A DNA stretch of 48,800 nt from positions 1 to 48,800 of the forward strand of contig QZIJ01000056.1 of NCBI GenBank assembly GCA_003598975.1, read 5' to 3'. Below are positions 6,476 to 15,519 of this stretch, piece by piece (positions within the stretch are counted from its first letter, which is position 1; the number at the start of each line of letters is the position of its first letter). Below the pieces are notes generated by a model. It had not been told where the DNA came from and made no database searches. It saw nothing but the letters and a program-made list of their open reading frames with translations. Source of the stretch: Anaerolineaceae bacterium (lineage in GTDB: Bacteria; Chloroflexota; Anaerolineae; Anaerolineales; Villigracilaceae). Made by a program: the position numbers and the translations under genes.

Positions 6476-9327
6476 TGGACAATAATTTTCTCCCGCCCGA
6501 AGACCGCGAACTTGCCGAACAACTTGAATCGCTAGCCAAACGCGTAACACCCAGTGTGACCTTCGAACGGGAACTGGAAAAACAACTCATGCAAACGCAA
6601 TCCCCCGAACCGAAAGCGAGGGGATTTATCGCCCGTGCCATGCCCGTCATTGGATTGGCGCTGGGATTGCTCGTGCTGGCATTGGTATTGACGCGCATCC
6701 TGCGTACCATACCACCCCAGCCTGCCGCGGGCAACACGCCTGCCATCTGTCCCGTCACCGAACCCAATGGAAGCCTGCCGCCCGGTGGAACCATTGAATC
6801 GGTGAATTATCTCGGCAACGATGAATTGTGGACCGGTTTGTGGCCCAACGGGAAAGTGTACATGCAACTCGAAAATAAAAACCCCGACGGCTCATTCAGC
6901 ATGAAATGGTGGTGGTGGCGCGGCGTAAGCGGCGCGCTGACCATTGAAGGGCGCCGCCTGGATGGTGAGGCTGACCCATTGCGCGCAAACATCCCTGAAG
7001 GGTATGGTGAGACAGGTTTTCAAGTTGCAGAGTTAATCTTCCCCACCACCGGCTGCTGGCAAGTGATGGGGCGCGTTGGCAATTCTTCCCTGACGTTTGT
7101 TACGGAAGTCGTATTTGGCGAACCCACCCCCACGCCCGAACCCATCATCGTTACTTCCGTAGTTACTCAGCCTAGCGGCGAGACCTACGATTGGCACGGC
7201 ACACCGCTGACCCTCAATGTGCCCCTGCCCGACGCACCCGCAGAGGCCGCGGTCTACAACTACCAATCTGAGAAACTTGCTTCACTGGACGATGCCCGCG
7301 CGCTGGCCGCACAATTCGGCATGAACGGACAAGTCTACGAGACCAACGGCGAAATTCCCACCACGAAAGACTTCCTCATCGTGGATGGAAACCAGCGCCT
7401 GCACGTCCGCTCGGACCAGTATTTCCAATACTTTCCAGATTACCCGCGTTACATCGCGGCAGTCAACGGCGGGACCCCGCCCAAAAATGCCGCCGAACTC
7501 ATTGACGAGTTCATGAAAACGCACGGCTTCGATTTTGCCTACGAAATTCGGCGGAGCGAAGTCTATGGCGGTTACGTGGCCGCGCCGCTCACACCCGATG
7601 GTCACATCATTTGCTACGAATACTTCAAATGTGCGGGACTTCATTTCCAGTTGGACGCGCAAGGTATTCTCTACATGGATAGCATGTTGCCGAAATACGA
7701 GACCATCGGTCAGTACGGGATCATCAGCGCAGAGGAAGCCTTCCAGAGATTCATTGACCCCGAATCGATGGCGAATCAAGGAATGGGCGGCATGATGGAA
7801 GGGATGAACTCGTTTGCGCCTCCCTACCAGACCTGGTTGCGGCCGCGTCCCCTCGACACGACGATCACCCTCTTCGGCTGGCTCAACTCCATCCCCTCGC
7901 TGGAAGGCGGCGCGCCACTCGTCTCGCTGGACGGCTACACCACGACTGGCAACACCGCCGACATCCCCGCCGCGTTCGACAACACATTCGTCGAGGCGAC
8001 TGGTCAATTCCACGAGACGGTTGGCTTGCGGACATTCGAACTTGAATCATGGAAAGTCTACGATGGATTCGAGGATGGTCTGCTCGGCACGATCAACCAG
8101 CAGAACGGACAAGTTATCTTGAACACGGTCGATGATGAAATTCTCGTCCTGCCCGACGCGTCCGACCTGCCTCTCCCGTTGGATAACGCCTTCGTTATTG
8201 GCGTGCGCGTCGGAGACACCTTCGAGTGGAAATCCATTGATCTGCGCAACATGCAAGGCGGCGGGGGCGGCGGAGGCGGCTCAGGTTTCTACAGACTCAA
8301 TCTCACGGGCACGCCTGTCCCGTTCCCCACGGCCATTCCGAGAGTGGAAGGAGGCGGCGGTGGCGGTGGCGGAGGTTCCATCAAATCCTATCTGGTGCAG
8401 GAAGGCGACACCATCAACTCCATCGCGGCCGCGAACGGGATCACCCCCGAGGAGTTGATGCGACTCAACGGAATGACCGACGCGTCCCAACTGCAAGTTG
8501 GTCAAACGCTCACCATCCGTAGCGAGACCATGTCCCTGCCGCAAAGTGTGGAAGGTCTGCGCGGATACCTGTCCATCACCATTTACAAACAGACTGACGG
8601 CAATCAGCGCGCGGACTACGGCTTCATCAATGACACCATCCCCTTCCCTTACATGACACTGGAAGGCGAAGACCTGGAGGCGCTGCAAGCCTATCAAAAT
8701 CTTCCCGTGGATGTTTGGGGAACGATGGAAATAAGAGAAGGGCAGATTGTCTTGAAAGTGGAACGCTACGAGATTCCCTTCCCCGACCTGCAATTCCAAA
8801 TCCTGCGCGGCAAGCAAACGCCCGTCACGCTCGACGGCGAAACCGCTACGTTGTTCACCACCGACGATGGAAAAACCTACGTGCAGTTCAATCCTGGCGG
8901 CGGCACGGACGGGTCCACTGTCGGCAACCTGGATGACGAGGTTCTGATCGAAGCGCTGATCGTCCCCGAGGAATCTTTTGGCGGCTATCCTGCCCTGAGG
9001 GTTTTCTCCGCGGCTTCGGCGATCAATCCCAAAAACGGCGAGGCGCAGGAACTACAAATTTCGGCAGACAAAATCTACATCGTGGATGAAGCGATGGAAG
9101 GTCCGCCCACTCAGCCGACGCTGGTCATCGAGCGCGTGCAACTAGTCTACTACATGCCCGAACCGCGCTATCAGGTGAACGAACTCAGTCCCGACCAGCG
9201 CTATCTGCAACCCGCCTGGTTGTTCACGGGTCATTACAGCAACGGGACAGGGTTCTTCGTGCTTGTTCAAGCACTACAACAGGAATTCCTCCTGCCAGAA
9301 ATGATGCCATTTGCAGAACCTGGATGA
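6472..9327 (+). CDS. Large membrane-anchored LysM protein, probable regulator of the ECF sigma factor
   Basis: 951 residues. A short charged cytoplasmic head (1-50, QLESLAKRVTPS, FERELEKQL) precedes one membrane helix (about 54-77) and a very long outer part. That part contains a Thr/Pro linker (PTPTPEP), a region resembling all-beta domains, two poly-glycine linkers at about 596-603 and 627-635, a LysM domain at about 640-682 (YLVQEGDTINSIAAANGITPEELMRLNG) and a further C-terminal domain. LysM modules bind peptidoglycan or related polysaccharides. Overlap with the sigma factor gene and the topology suggest an anti-sigma role similar to RsgI-type sensors. No classical ZAS motif (HxxxCxxC) is present, so this is inference. 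Confidence 0.85.
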   Translation: MMDNNFLPPEDRELAEQLESLAKRVTPSVTFERELEKQLMQTQSPEPKARGFIARAMPVIGLALGLLVLALVLTRILRTIPPQPAAGNTPAICPVTEPNGSLPPGGTIESVNYLGNDELWTGLWPNGKVYMQLENKNPDGSFSMKWWWWRGVSGALTIEGRRLDGEADPLRANIPEGYGETGFQVAELIFPTTGCWQVMGRVGNSSLTFVTEVVFGEPTPTPEPIIVTSVVTQPSGETYDWHGTPLTLNVPLPDAPAEAAVYNYQSEKLASLDDARALAAQFGMNGQVYETNGEIPTTKDFLIVDGNQRLHVRSDQYFQYFPDYPRYIAAVNGGTPPKNAAELIDEFMKTHGFDFAYEIRRSEVYGGYVAAPLTPDGHIICYEYFKCAGLHFQLDAQGILYMDSMLPKYETIGQYGIISAEEAFQRFIDPESMANQGMGGMMEGMNSFAPPYQTWLRPRPLDTTITLFGWLNSIPSLEGGAPLVSLDGYTTTGNTADIPAAFDNTFVEATGQFHETVGLRTFELESWKVYDGFEDGLLGTINQQNGQVILNTVDDEILVLPDASDLPLPLDNAFVIGVRVGDTFEWKSIDLRNMQGGGGGGGGSGFYRLNLTGTPVPFPTAIPRVEGGGGGGGGGSIKSYLVQEGDTINSIAAANGITPEELMRLNGMTDASQLQVGQTLTIRSETMSLPQSVEGLRGYLSITIYKQTDGNQRADYGFINDTIPFPYMTLEGEDLEALQAYQNLPVDVWGTMEIREGQIVLKVERYEIPFPDLQFQILRGKQTPVTLDGETATLFTTDDGKTYVQFNPGGGTDGSTVGNLDDEVLIEALIVPEESFGGYPALRVFSAASAINPKNGEAQELQISADKIYIVDEAMEGPPTQPTLVIERVQLVYYMPEPRYQVNELSPDQRYLQPAWLFTGHYSNGTGFFVLVQALQQEFLLPEMMPFAEPG

Positions 9328-9369
9328 GTTGGACAAGTAGACACGTAAAAAAGTAGACACGTGCACAGG

Positions 9370-9402
9370 AAAAATGCCGTCATCAAAAGTGGCGGCATTT
9401 TT
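9370..9402 (+). terminator. Rho-independent terminator after the LysM gene
   Basis: Stem AAAAATGCCG / CGGCATTTTT with a 13-base loop, ending in a run of T. It separates the sigma/LysM unit from the next gene. Confidence 0.85.
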
Positions 9403-9407
9403 GATTG

Positions 9408-9413
9408 TATAAT
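9408..9413 (+). promoter_or_regulatory. -10 hexamer of the FAD-subunit gene
   Basis: Exact TATAAT just downstream of the terminator and 22 bases before the start codon at 9436. No good -35 hexamer is visible. Confidence 0.5.
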
Positions 9414-9435
9414 GGACAGCGCAGAAGGAGTTTCC

Positions 9436-10179
9436 ATGATTACCAACTATCACCGACCCCAGACTCTTGATGAAGCCCTGACCATCCTCACCCAACCGAA
9501 TACCATCCCCCTCGGCGGCGGGACGCTTCTCTCTCGCCCCTCGCCTGATCCTATTTCCGTGGTTGATCTCCAAACCCTCGGCTTGAACCGCATCCACAAA
9601 AAAGGCAATAATCTCGAAATCGGCGCGACCGCCACGCTCCAGCAGTTGCTCGAATCGGAGCATTGCCCCGAAGCGTTGAAACCCGCCATAAAGTTGGAAG
9701 CGCCGCTCAACTTGCGAAATTCCGCCACCGTGGCAGGGACGCTGGTGACGTGCGAGGGTCGTTCCACGTTTTCCTGCGCGTTGTTGGCGTTAGATGCAAA
9801 AATCACAGTGATCAGTAAGCAGCCATCAGTGGCCAGTATCGGCGAATTTCTGCCCTTGCGCCCACGCGGACTGATTACACAGATCGTCCTGCCCCTCAAC
9901 ACCAAATTTGCATTTGAATACGTTGCGCGGACACCCTCCGATAAACCCATCGTCAGCGCCGCGCTCGCCCAGTGGACAGGCTCGCGCACTCGTTTGGCAA
10001 TCGGCGGCTGGGGCAAATCCTCATCACTGGCCATGGATGGCACCGAAGCCGAGGGAATCGAATCTGCCGCCCGCAACGCCTGTCACGAAGCGACCGATGA
10101 ATGGGGCTCGGCAGAATATCGCATGGATGTCGCGGCCACTTTAGCGAAACGATGTCTGCAGGCAATTCAAAAAGGATAA
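9436..10179 (+). CDS. FAD-binding subunit of a molybdenum hydroxylase (CoxM/XdhB type)
   Basis: Medium subunit of xanthine dehydrogenase/CO dehydrogenase-like enzymes, which passes electrons from the Fe-S clusters to an acceptor through FAD. About 247 residues from the ATG at 9436, which has AGAAGGAG upstream; the frame runs back to 9361 through the terminator. FAD motifs are PLGGGTLLSR near the N-terminus and RNSATVAGTLVTCEGRS in the middle. Shorter than the usual 280-300 residues. The Fe-S/Mo partner may be the fused protein at 15520, 5 kb downstream, with XdhC at 21992. These genes are not contiguous, so the pairing is inferred. Confidence 0.88.
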   Translation: MITNYHRPQTLDEALTILTQPNTIPLGGGTLLSRPSPDPISVVDLQTLGLNRIHKKGNNLEIGATATLQQLLESEHCPEALKPAIKLEAPLNLRNSATVAGTLVTCEGRSTFSCALLALDAKITVISKQPSVASIGEFLPLRPRGLITQIVLPLNTKFAFEYVARTPSDKPIVSAALAQWTGSRTRLAIGGWGKSSSLAMDGTEAEGIESAARNACHEATDEWGSAEYRMDVAATLAKRCLQAIQKG

Positions 10180-10183
10180 TCGC

Positions 10184-10371
10184 ATGGCCGAAGAACAGAA
10201 ACCTCCTCAATCTGAAAAACCGAAAACCCAACCGATGGGATTTTGGATCGCCATTGGCGCCGCGATTGGAGCAGGGATTGCGTGGCAATGGACAACATCG
10301 CCGTCGGCGTTGCGATTGGGATAGCCTTGGGCGCGGCTATCGGCGCGGCGCAGAATCGGAAGAGCAAGTGA
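10184..10371 (+). pseudogene. Frameshifted small glycine-zipper membrane protein gene
   Basis: The frame from ATG 10184 (MAEEQKPPQSEKPKTQPMGF) runs into GAAIGAGIAW and stops early at TAG 10321-10323. From about 10281 a second frame continues as VAMDNIAVGVAIGIALGAAI and ends at TGA 10371. Joining them by adding one G near 10279-10281 gives a typical small protein of about 62 residues: hydrophilic tail, then two Gly/Ala-rich helices around a DNIA turn. I read this as one gene with a one-base deletion, either real or a sequencing/assembly error. It follows the FAD gene by 4 bases. Confidence 0.7.
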
Positions 10372-10434
10372 AGCGCACTGCGATGCGGGCGAAGAGTTGC
10401 CTAGGTAAACTATCGAATAAATACGGAAAATAAA

Positions 10435-11553
10435 ATGCCGAAAAAATTACCGCTTAACCAGATTGTACCTGGTGATTGTGTTGAAATTCTTAATTCATTA
10501 CCGGAAAAATCAATTGATTTAATTTTTGCCGATCCCCCTTACAATCTACAACTTCAACAAGAGTTGTGGCGCCCAAATATGACCAGGGTCGACGCCGTTG
10601 ACGATGAGTGGGACAAATTTTCGAGTTTCGGGAAATATGATGAGTTCACAGAAAAATGGCTTGTAGCTTGCAAACGCGTGTTGAAAGACAGTGGCACAAT
10701 TTGGGTTATTGGCTCATATCATAATATATATCGAGTTGGAAGAATAATGCAAGACTTGGGTTTTTGGATTCTCAACGATATTATTTGGATAAAGACAAAC
10801 CCAATGCCAAATTTTCGTGGTACACGATTTACAAACGCTCACGAAACACTGATTTGGGCGCAAAAGAAGCGCGGTGTTCGCTATATTTTCAATCACCACA
10901 CTATGAAAGCGCTTAACGACGATAAGCAAATGCGTAGCGATTGGGAAATCCCAATTTGTTCAAGCACAGAACGAATAAAACTGAAGGGCGAAAAGGTGCA
11001 TCCAACACAAAAACCTGAAGCCCTACTATACAGAGTAATTCAATCAAGTTCAAATCCGAACGAAGTGGTTTTGGATCCGTTTTTCGGCACGGGCACCACT
11101 GGCGCTGTTGCCAAAAAACTCAACAGACACTGGATAGGAATCGAGAGAGACAAAAAATACATTCAAGCGGCAAAAAAGCGTATCAACTCGATTCCAAAAC
11201 CGATAACCGATATCGCGGTCTTTAAGACTAAGGCAAGAAATGATGGTTACAAAATTCCATTTGGAAAAGTGGTCGAAATGGGTTTAATAAAACCAGGTCG
11301 AAAAATTTACCTTAATGACACTGGCGATACAGCAGTGATACTTGCCAACGGACACATTTTGTCTGGGACAATTGAAGGCTCAATTCATGCGGTGGCTTCA
11401 ACTCTTGTTGGCGCGAGGTGCAATGGATGGACACATTGGCAATTTAGAGATTTAAAATCCAAAAAACTTCAGCCGCTTGATGAATTAAGGAAAATGGCCG
11501 AGAAACTATCAAATCAAAAATCGTCACAAGGAGGAATTGATGAAAAAAGATGA
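10435..11553 (+). CDS. N6-adenine DNA methyltransferase, HinfI/CcrM-like (beta class)
   Basis: 372 residues. Motif IV DPPYNL at 33-38 precedes the SAM motif DPFFGTGTTG at 214-223, the order of beta-class adenine methyltransferases. The segments VDAVDDEWDKF, NFRGTRFTNAHETLIW and HPTQKPEALLYRVI closely follow the M.HinfI/CcrM group, which methylates GANTC. The C-terminal ~100 residues look like the DNA-binding extension of that group (GSIHAVASTLVGARCNGWTHW). The gene is AT-rich compared with its neighbours, pointing to transfer. It overlaps the next gene by 14 bases, as in a restriction-modification pair. GANTC specificity is inferred from similarity. Confidence 0.93.
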   Translation: MPKKLPLNQIVPGDCVEILNSLPEKSIDLIFADPPYNLQLQQELWRPNMTRVDAVDDEWDKFSSFGKYDEFTEKWLVACKRVLKDSGTIWVIGSYHNIYRVGRIMQDLGFWILNDIIWIKTNPMPNFRGTRFTNAHETLIWAQKKRGVRYIFNHHTMKALNDDKQMRSDWEIPICSSTERIKLKGEKVHPTQKPEALLYRVIQSSSNPNEVVLDPFFGTGTTGAVAKKLNRHWIGIERDKKYIQAAKKRINSIPKPITDIAVFKTKARNDGYKIPFGKVVEMGLIKPGRKIYLNDTGDTAVILANGHILSGTIEGSIHAVASTLVGARCNGWTHWQFRDLKSKKLQPLDELRKMAEKLSNQKSSQGGIDEKR

Positions 11554-12406
11554 AGCCATTCGGCATTCCTACGATTTTCTCAAAACAAATAGCGGAAAAG
11601 TAATATCTGCATCTGACCTGGCAGAGTACGCTGGCTGGACATTGCTAAACACGCGCACGAACATATCAAAGAGAATTAGACAATTCCTTGAAGATGACAA
11701 AAAGCAATCTGGAAAATATAAAGTAAAAGCCAATATTCACGACACTGAATATGCGGATTACGCGAGTTTATTCAAACAAGCGGATGTGCTCGTACACGAA
11801 TACGACGAACATCATCATCCCGATGTTGTGGTTTACGAATTATTTATGCCACTTACATGCGAGGACAAATTAAAAAGAGCACTGGATAGGCTTTTTTATA
11901 AAGACACAATTCTCCCCAAACTTCGGAGTCTGGAAGAAAAGAAAATTCGAGAAGTTTTCAAACCAAAAGAAGGCGAATCGGACAACTTTTATTTCGAACG
12001 CATTTGCAAACTCGCGGGAAATCGATTTGGGGGATATTCAATTAGTCACGTTACAGGCAGGTTTCGCGCCTATGATTTAATGTCAAAAAAAGAAGCATGG
12101 AATACTAGCGAGGAGCAAAATTTGGACTACCTGATGGATGAGACTACAGCTGTAGTCAGGTTTATTTTCCCAATAAACGCTACTGAAGAATTAGTGGAAT
12201 ATCAGGAAGATGGCCTACCACTACAAATGCAAATGAAATTCCCAGGTCTTCAAGAAAACGTAAACGATGAAATGAAGCAAATACAATGGCTTTTTCGGAA
12301 TCTGTTTATGACCACCATACTGAACACTGTAGGGCAAGAGGAAATTTGGGTTCTTGAAAGCGGAAAACGATCCCAATTAACAAGATTTGTGGCATCTGGA
12401 AAATAG
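11540..12406 (+). CDS. Unrecognised protein coupled to the methyltransferase; candidate restriction or accessory factor
   Basis: 288 residues, AT-rich, not recognised. The ATG at 11540 has AAGGAGG upstream, and the gene overlaps the methyltransferase end. The N-terminal ~60 residues (AIRHSYDFLKT, VISASDLAEYAGW, NTRTNISKRIRQFLEDD) look like a winged-helix DNA-binding domain. The middle is charged, with DEHHHPDVVVYE and LKRALDRLF. The C-terminal third is mixed alpha/beta (TAVVRFIFPI, EEIWVLESGKR). It does not resemble the HinfI endonuclease as I recall it, and no clear PD-(D/E)xK or HNH motif is visible. The context suggests a cognate endonuclease or specificity/control protein. Confidence 0.8.
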   Translation: MKKDEAIRHSYDFLKTNSGKVISASDLAEYAGWTLLNTRTNISKRIRQFLEDDKKQSGKYKVKANIHDTEYADYASLFKQADVLVHEYDEHHHPDVVVYELFMPLTCEDKLKRALDRLFYKDTILPKLRSLEEKKIREVFKPKEGESDNFYFERICKLAGNRFGGYSISHVTGRFRAYDLMSKKEAWNTSEEQNLDYLMDETTAVVRFIFPINATEELVEYQEDGLPLQMQMKFPGLQENVNDEMKQIQWLFRNLFMTTILNTVGQEEIWVLESGKRSQLTRFVASGK

Positions 12407-12496
12407 CACCTCGATCTAACGTTGTCCATTCGTGTCCGCATCCCCAATTTCCTTCTCGCATCTCCTATCTCTCACCTTGATAATTTCGGAGCCCCC

Positions 12497-15406
12497 ATGT
12501 CAAAATCCTTCACCCTCGTAAAAGAACAGGCCATCCCCGAACTGAACGCCACCGTCCAACTTTACACGCACAAGCGCACGGGTGCGCGCCTGCTCTCCGT
12601 CATCAATGACGACGATAACAAAGTCTTCAGCATCAACTTCCGCACCACGCCGAAAGATTCCACGGGCGTGGCGCACATCCTTGAACATTCGGTACTGAAT
12701 GGATCGCAGAAATATCCCGTCAAGGAGCCGTTCGTGGAGTTGCTGAAAGGCTCGCTGGCTACCTTCGTCAACGCCTTCACCTACCCCGATAAGACCTGCT
12801 ATCCCGTCGCGAGCCAGAACGCGGAGGATTTCTACAACCTGATCGATGTGTACATGGACGCCGTCCTGCACCCGCTCATCAGCGAAGAGACTCTCATGCA
12901 GGAGGGCTGGCACTACGAGATCAACGACCCGTCCGAGCCGCTGACATACAAAGGCGTGGTCTTCAACGAAATGAAGGGCGCGTATTCTTCGCCCGACAAC
13001 TTATTGGCGCGCACCATCCAGCAATCCGTCTTCCCCAAACACACCTATGGCGTGGACTCGGGCGGCGATCCGCGCGACATCCCCAACCTCACCTATGAAG
13101 CCTTTAAAGCCTTCCACGAAACCTACTATCACCCATCCAACGCGTTCGTCTTCTTCTACGGCAACGATGATCCCGAACAGCGCCTGAAACTCATGGAGGG
13201 CTATCTCAAGCCATACAAGAAACTACGCGTCAAATCCGACATCAAACCGATCAAGCCGTTCAAGCGCTCCAAGACCATCAAATACTTCTACGATGCCGGT
13301 CAGGACAAGGATATCAAGAAGAAACACTACCTCACCGTCAACTGGCTCCTGCCCGATACATCCGATCCCACGCTCGATCTCAGCCTGCAGATTCTCGCAC
13401 ACATCCTGATCGGCACGCCCGCTTCGCCGCTCAAAAAAGCCCTGCTCGATTCAGGACTCGGCGAAGACCTGGCAGGCATCGGTCTCGAAACCGAACTGCG
13501 CCAACAAATCTTCTCCACCGGTCTCAAAGGCACCAAAGCGCGCGACGCCAAAAAGATCGAGGCGCTGATCATTGGCACCCTGCAAACCCTCGCCCGCGAC
13601 GGCATCGACCCCGACATGATCGCGGCCTCCATGAACACCATCGAGTTCCGTCTGCGCGAAAACAACACCGGCTCCTTCCCGCGCGGCATCTCGCTCATGT
13701 TGCGCGCCCTCACCACCTGGCTCTACAATGATGACCCGTTCAAATTGCTCGCCTTCGAAGCCCCGTTGGAAGCCGTCAAAGCCCGACTGAAAAACGACAA
13801 CCGCTACTTTGAAAAACTGATCCGGACCCACCTGCTGGACAACGTCCACCGCACAACGCTTCGCTTCATCCCGGACCCGGAGTTGGCGCGCCGTCTCGAA
13901 GAGGATGAGAACTCCCGACTGGCAAAAGCCCGCGAGTCGCTGACCCCCGAGCAGATCGTCGCTCTGGTCGAAACAACCCAGTCCCTCAAACTCCGCCAGG
14001 AGACTCCCGATACATCCGAGGCTCTCGCCACCCTGCCCATCCTGAAACTCTCAGACCTCGAGAAGACCAACAAAACCATTCCCATTCAGGCCACGAAATT
14101 GCAGAACGTTGAGGTCCTGTACCACGACCTGTTCACCAACGGTATCCTCTACATCGACCTTGCCTTCGACCTGCACGCCCTCCCCAAGGATCTGCTGCCG
14201 CTGGCGGGCATCTTCACGCGCGCCCTGTTCGAGATGGGCACCGCCACCGAGGATTTCGTTAAACTGTCCCAGCGCATCGGAAAAAGCACGGGCGGAATCC
14301 ACGCCTCGACGGAGGCAGTAGCCCGCCGCGGGTCAAGGGAGAGCGTGGCGAAGTTCATCGTGCGCGGCAAAGCCACGGTCGAGCACGCGTCCGATTTGCT
14401 GAACATCCTCAGGGATGTCCTGCTCACAGTCAACCTCGACAATCGCGAACGTCTCAAGCAAATTGTGCTGGAGGAGAAATCGGGGTTGGAGTCGGCACTG
14501 GTCCCCAGCGGACACGCCTTCGCTCTGTCGCGCTTGAATGCCCAACTCAATGAGGCGGGCTGGATCGAGGAGCAGACGGGCGGCGTGGCATATCTCTTCG
14601 CCCTGCGCGAACTGGCGGATGAGATCCAGCACAAATGGAAATCCGTTTTAAAGAAGTTCGAAACGGTGCGCGAGGCGCTCATCAACCGCAACGCGTTGAT
14701 CGTCAACGTGACCGTGGATGGCGCGAATTGGAAAATTGTCCAGCCGCAACTCGACGCGCTCCTTGGCGCGCTGACCGCCAAACCGTTCAAACCGAATGAT
14801 TTTGGATTTGCACCCGAACCCGAAAAAGAGGGCCTGACCATTCCCGCACAGGTCAACTACGTGGCGAAGGGCGCCGACTTGTACAGCCTGGGTTACGAAT
14901 TCGATGGCTCGGCGCGTGTGGTGACGGGCTACCTGGGTATGACCTACATCTGGGACAAACTGCGTGTGCAAGGCGGCGCTTATGGCGGATTCAGCATATT
15001 CAATGATCGTTCGGGTGTGTTTGCTTTCTGCTCCTATCGTGACCCGAACCTGGCCGCCTCCCTCGAAAACTATGACGGCGCTCCTGCCTTCCTAAAAGGA
15101 CTCGACTCGTCGCGACTGACCGACTCGGAGCTGACCAAAGCCATCATCGCCGCCATCGGCGAGATGGACACTTACCGTCTGCCCGACGCCAAGGGCTACG
15201 TTTCCATGATCCGCCATCTCACCGGCGAGACGGACGAGTTCCGCCAAAAAATCCGCGAGCAGGTACTGTCCACCAACGGCGAAGACTTCATCGCATTTGG
15301 CGAAGCGCTGGAGAAGGTTGCGCAATCCGAGGCGGTGACGGTGATCGGTTCGCAGACTGCAATTGAAAATGCGAATGTTGGATTGAAAGTGACGAAAGTT
15401 TTGTAA
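12497..15406 (+). CDS. M16C-family zinc metallopeptidase (PreP/Cym1-like)
   Basis: 969 residues from ATG 12497; the frame extends upstream to 12422 without support. Inverted zinc site HILEH at 60-64, with the third ligand E158 in VFNEMKGAYSS. This is the PreP layout: two homologous halves forming a closed chamber that degrades unstructured peptides. The second half shows the FTRALFEMGTATEDFVKL segment typical of the family. No signal peptide is seen, so it probably acts in the cytoplasm. It follows the AT-rich methyltransferase island. No clear ribosome site was found (GGAGCCCCC is at 10 bases). Confidence 0.93.
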   Translation: MSKSFTLVKEQAIPELNATVQLYTHKRTGARLLSVINDDDNKVFSINFRTTPKDSTGVAHILEHSVLNGSQKYPVKEPFVELLKGSLATFVNAFTYPDKTCYPVASQNAEDFYNLIDVYMDAVLHPLISEETLMQEGWHYEINDPSEPLTYKGVVFNEMKGAYSSPDNLLARTIQQSVFPKHTYGVDSGGDPRDIPNLTYEAFKAFHETYYHPSNAFVFFYGNDDPEQRLKLMEGYLKPYKKLRVKSDIKPIKPFKRSKTIKYFYDAGQDKDIKKKHYLTVNWLLPDTSDPTLDLSLQILAHILIGTPASPLKKALLDSGLGEDLAGIGLETELRQQIFSTGLKGTKARDAKKIEALIIGTLQTLARDGIDPDMIAASMNTIEFRLRENNTGSFPRGISLMLRALTTWLYNDDPFKLLAFEAPLEAVKARLKNDNRYFEKLIRTHLLDNVHRTTLRFIPDPELARRLEEDENSRLAKARESLTPEQIVALVETTQSLKLRQETPDTSEALATLPILKLSDLEKTNKTIPIQATKLQNVEVLYHDLFTNGILYIDLAFDLHALPKDLLPLAGIFTRALFEMGTATEDFVKLSQRIGKSTGGIHASTEAVARRGSRESVAKFIVRGKATVEHASDLLNILRDVLLTVNLDNRERLKQIVLEEKSGLESALVPSGHAFALSRLNAQLNEAGWIEEQTGGVAYLFALRELADEIQHKWKSVLKKFETVREALINRNALIVNVTVDGANWKIVQPQLDALLGALTAKPFKPNDFGFAPEPEKEGLTIPAQVNYVAKGADLYSLGYEFDGSARVVTGYLGMTYIWDKLRVQGGAYGGFSIFNDRSGVFAFCSYRDPNLAASLENYDGAPAFLKGLDSSRLTDSELTKAIIAAIGEMDTYRLPDAKGYVSMIRHLTGETDEFRQKIREQVLSTNGEDFIAFGEALEKVAQSEAVTVIGSQTAIENANVGLKVTKVL

Positions 15407-15414
15407 TCCATTTT

Positions 15415-15501
15415 GTACACAGATTTCGCGGATTGTGCGGATTGACACAGGGATTGTAAGAAAATCCGTGAAAATCCCTGCGTTCCGTGAAATCCGTGTA
15501 C
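15415..15501. repeat. Palindromic element with GTACAC(A/G)GATT ends
   Basis: Left end GTACACAGATT (15415-15425) and right end AATCCGTGTAC (15491-15501) form an imperfect inverted repeat around GGATTG/AATCC-rich DNA. A second element with matching ends lies at 27892-27961. Confidence 0.8.
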
Positions 15502-15519
15502 CGAAAGCAAGGAGCAAGT

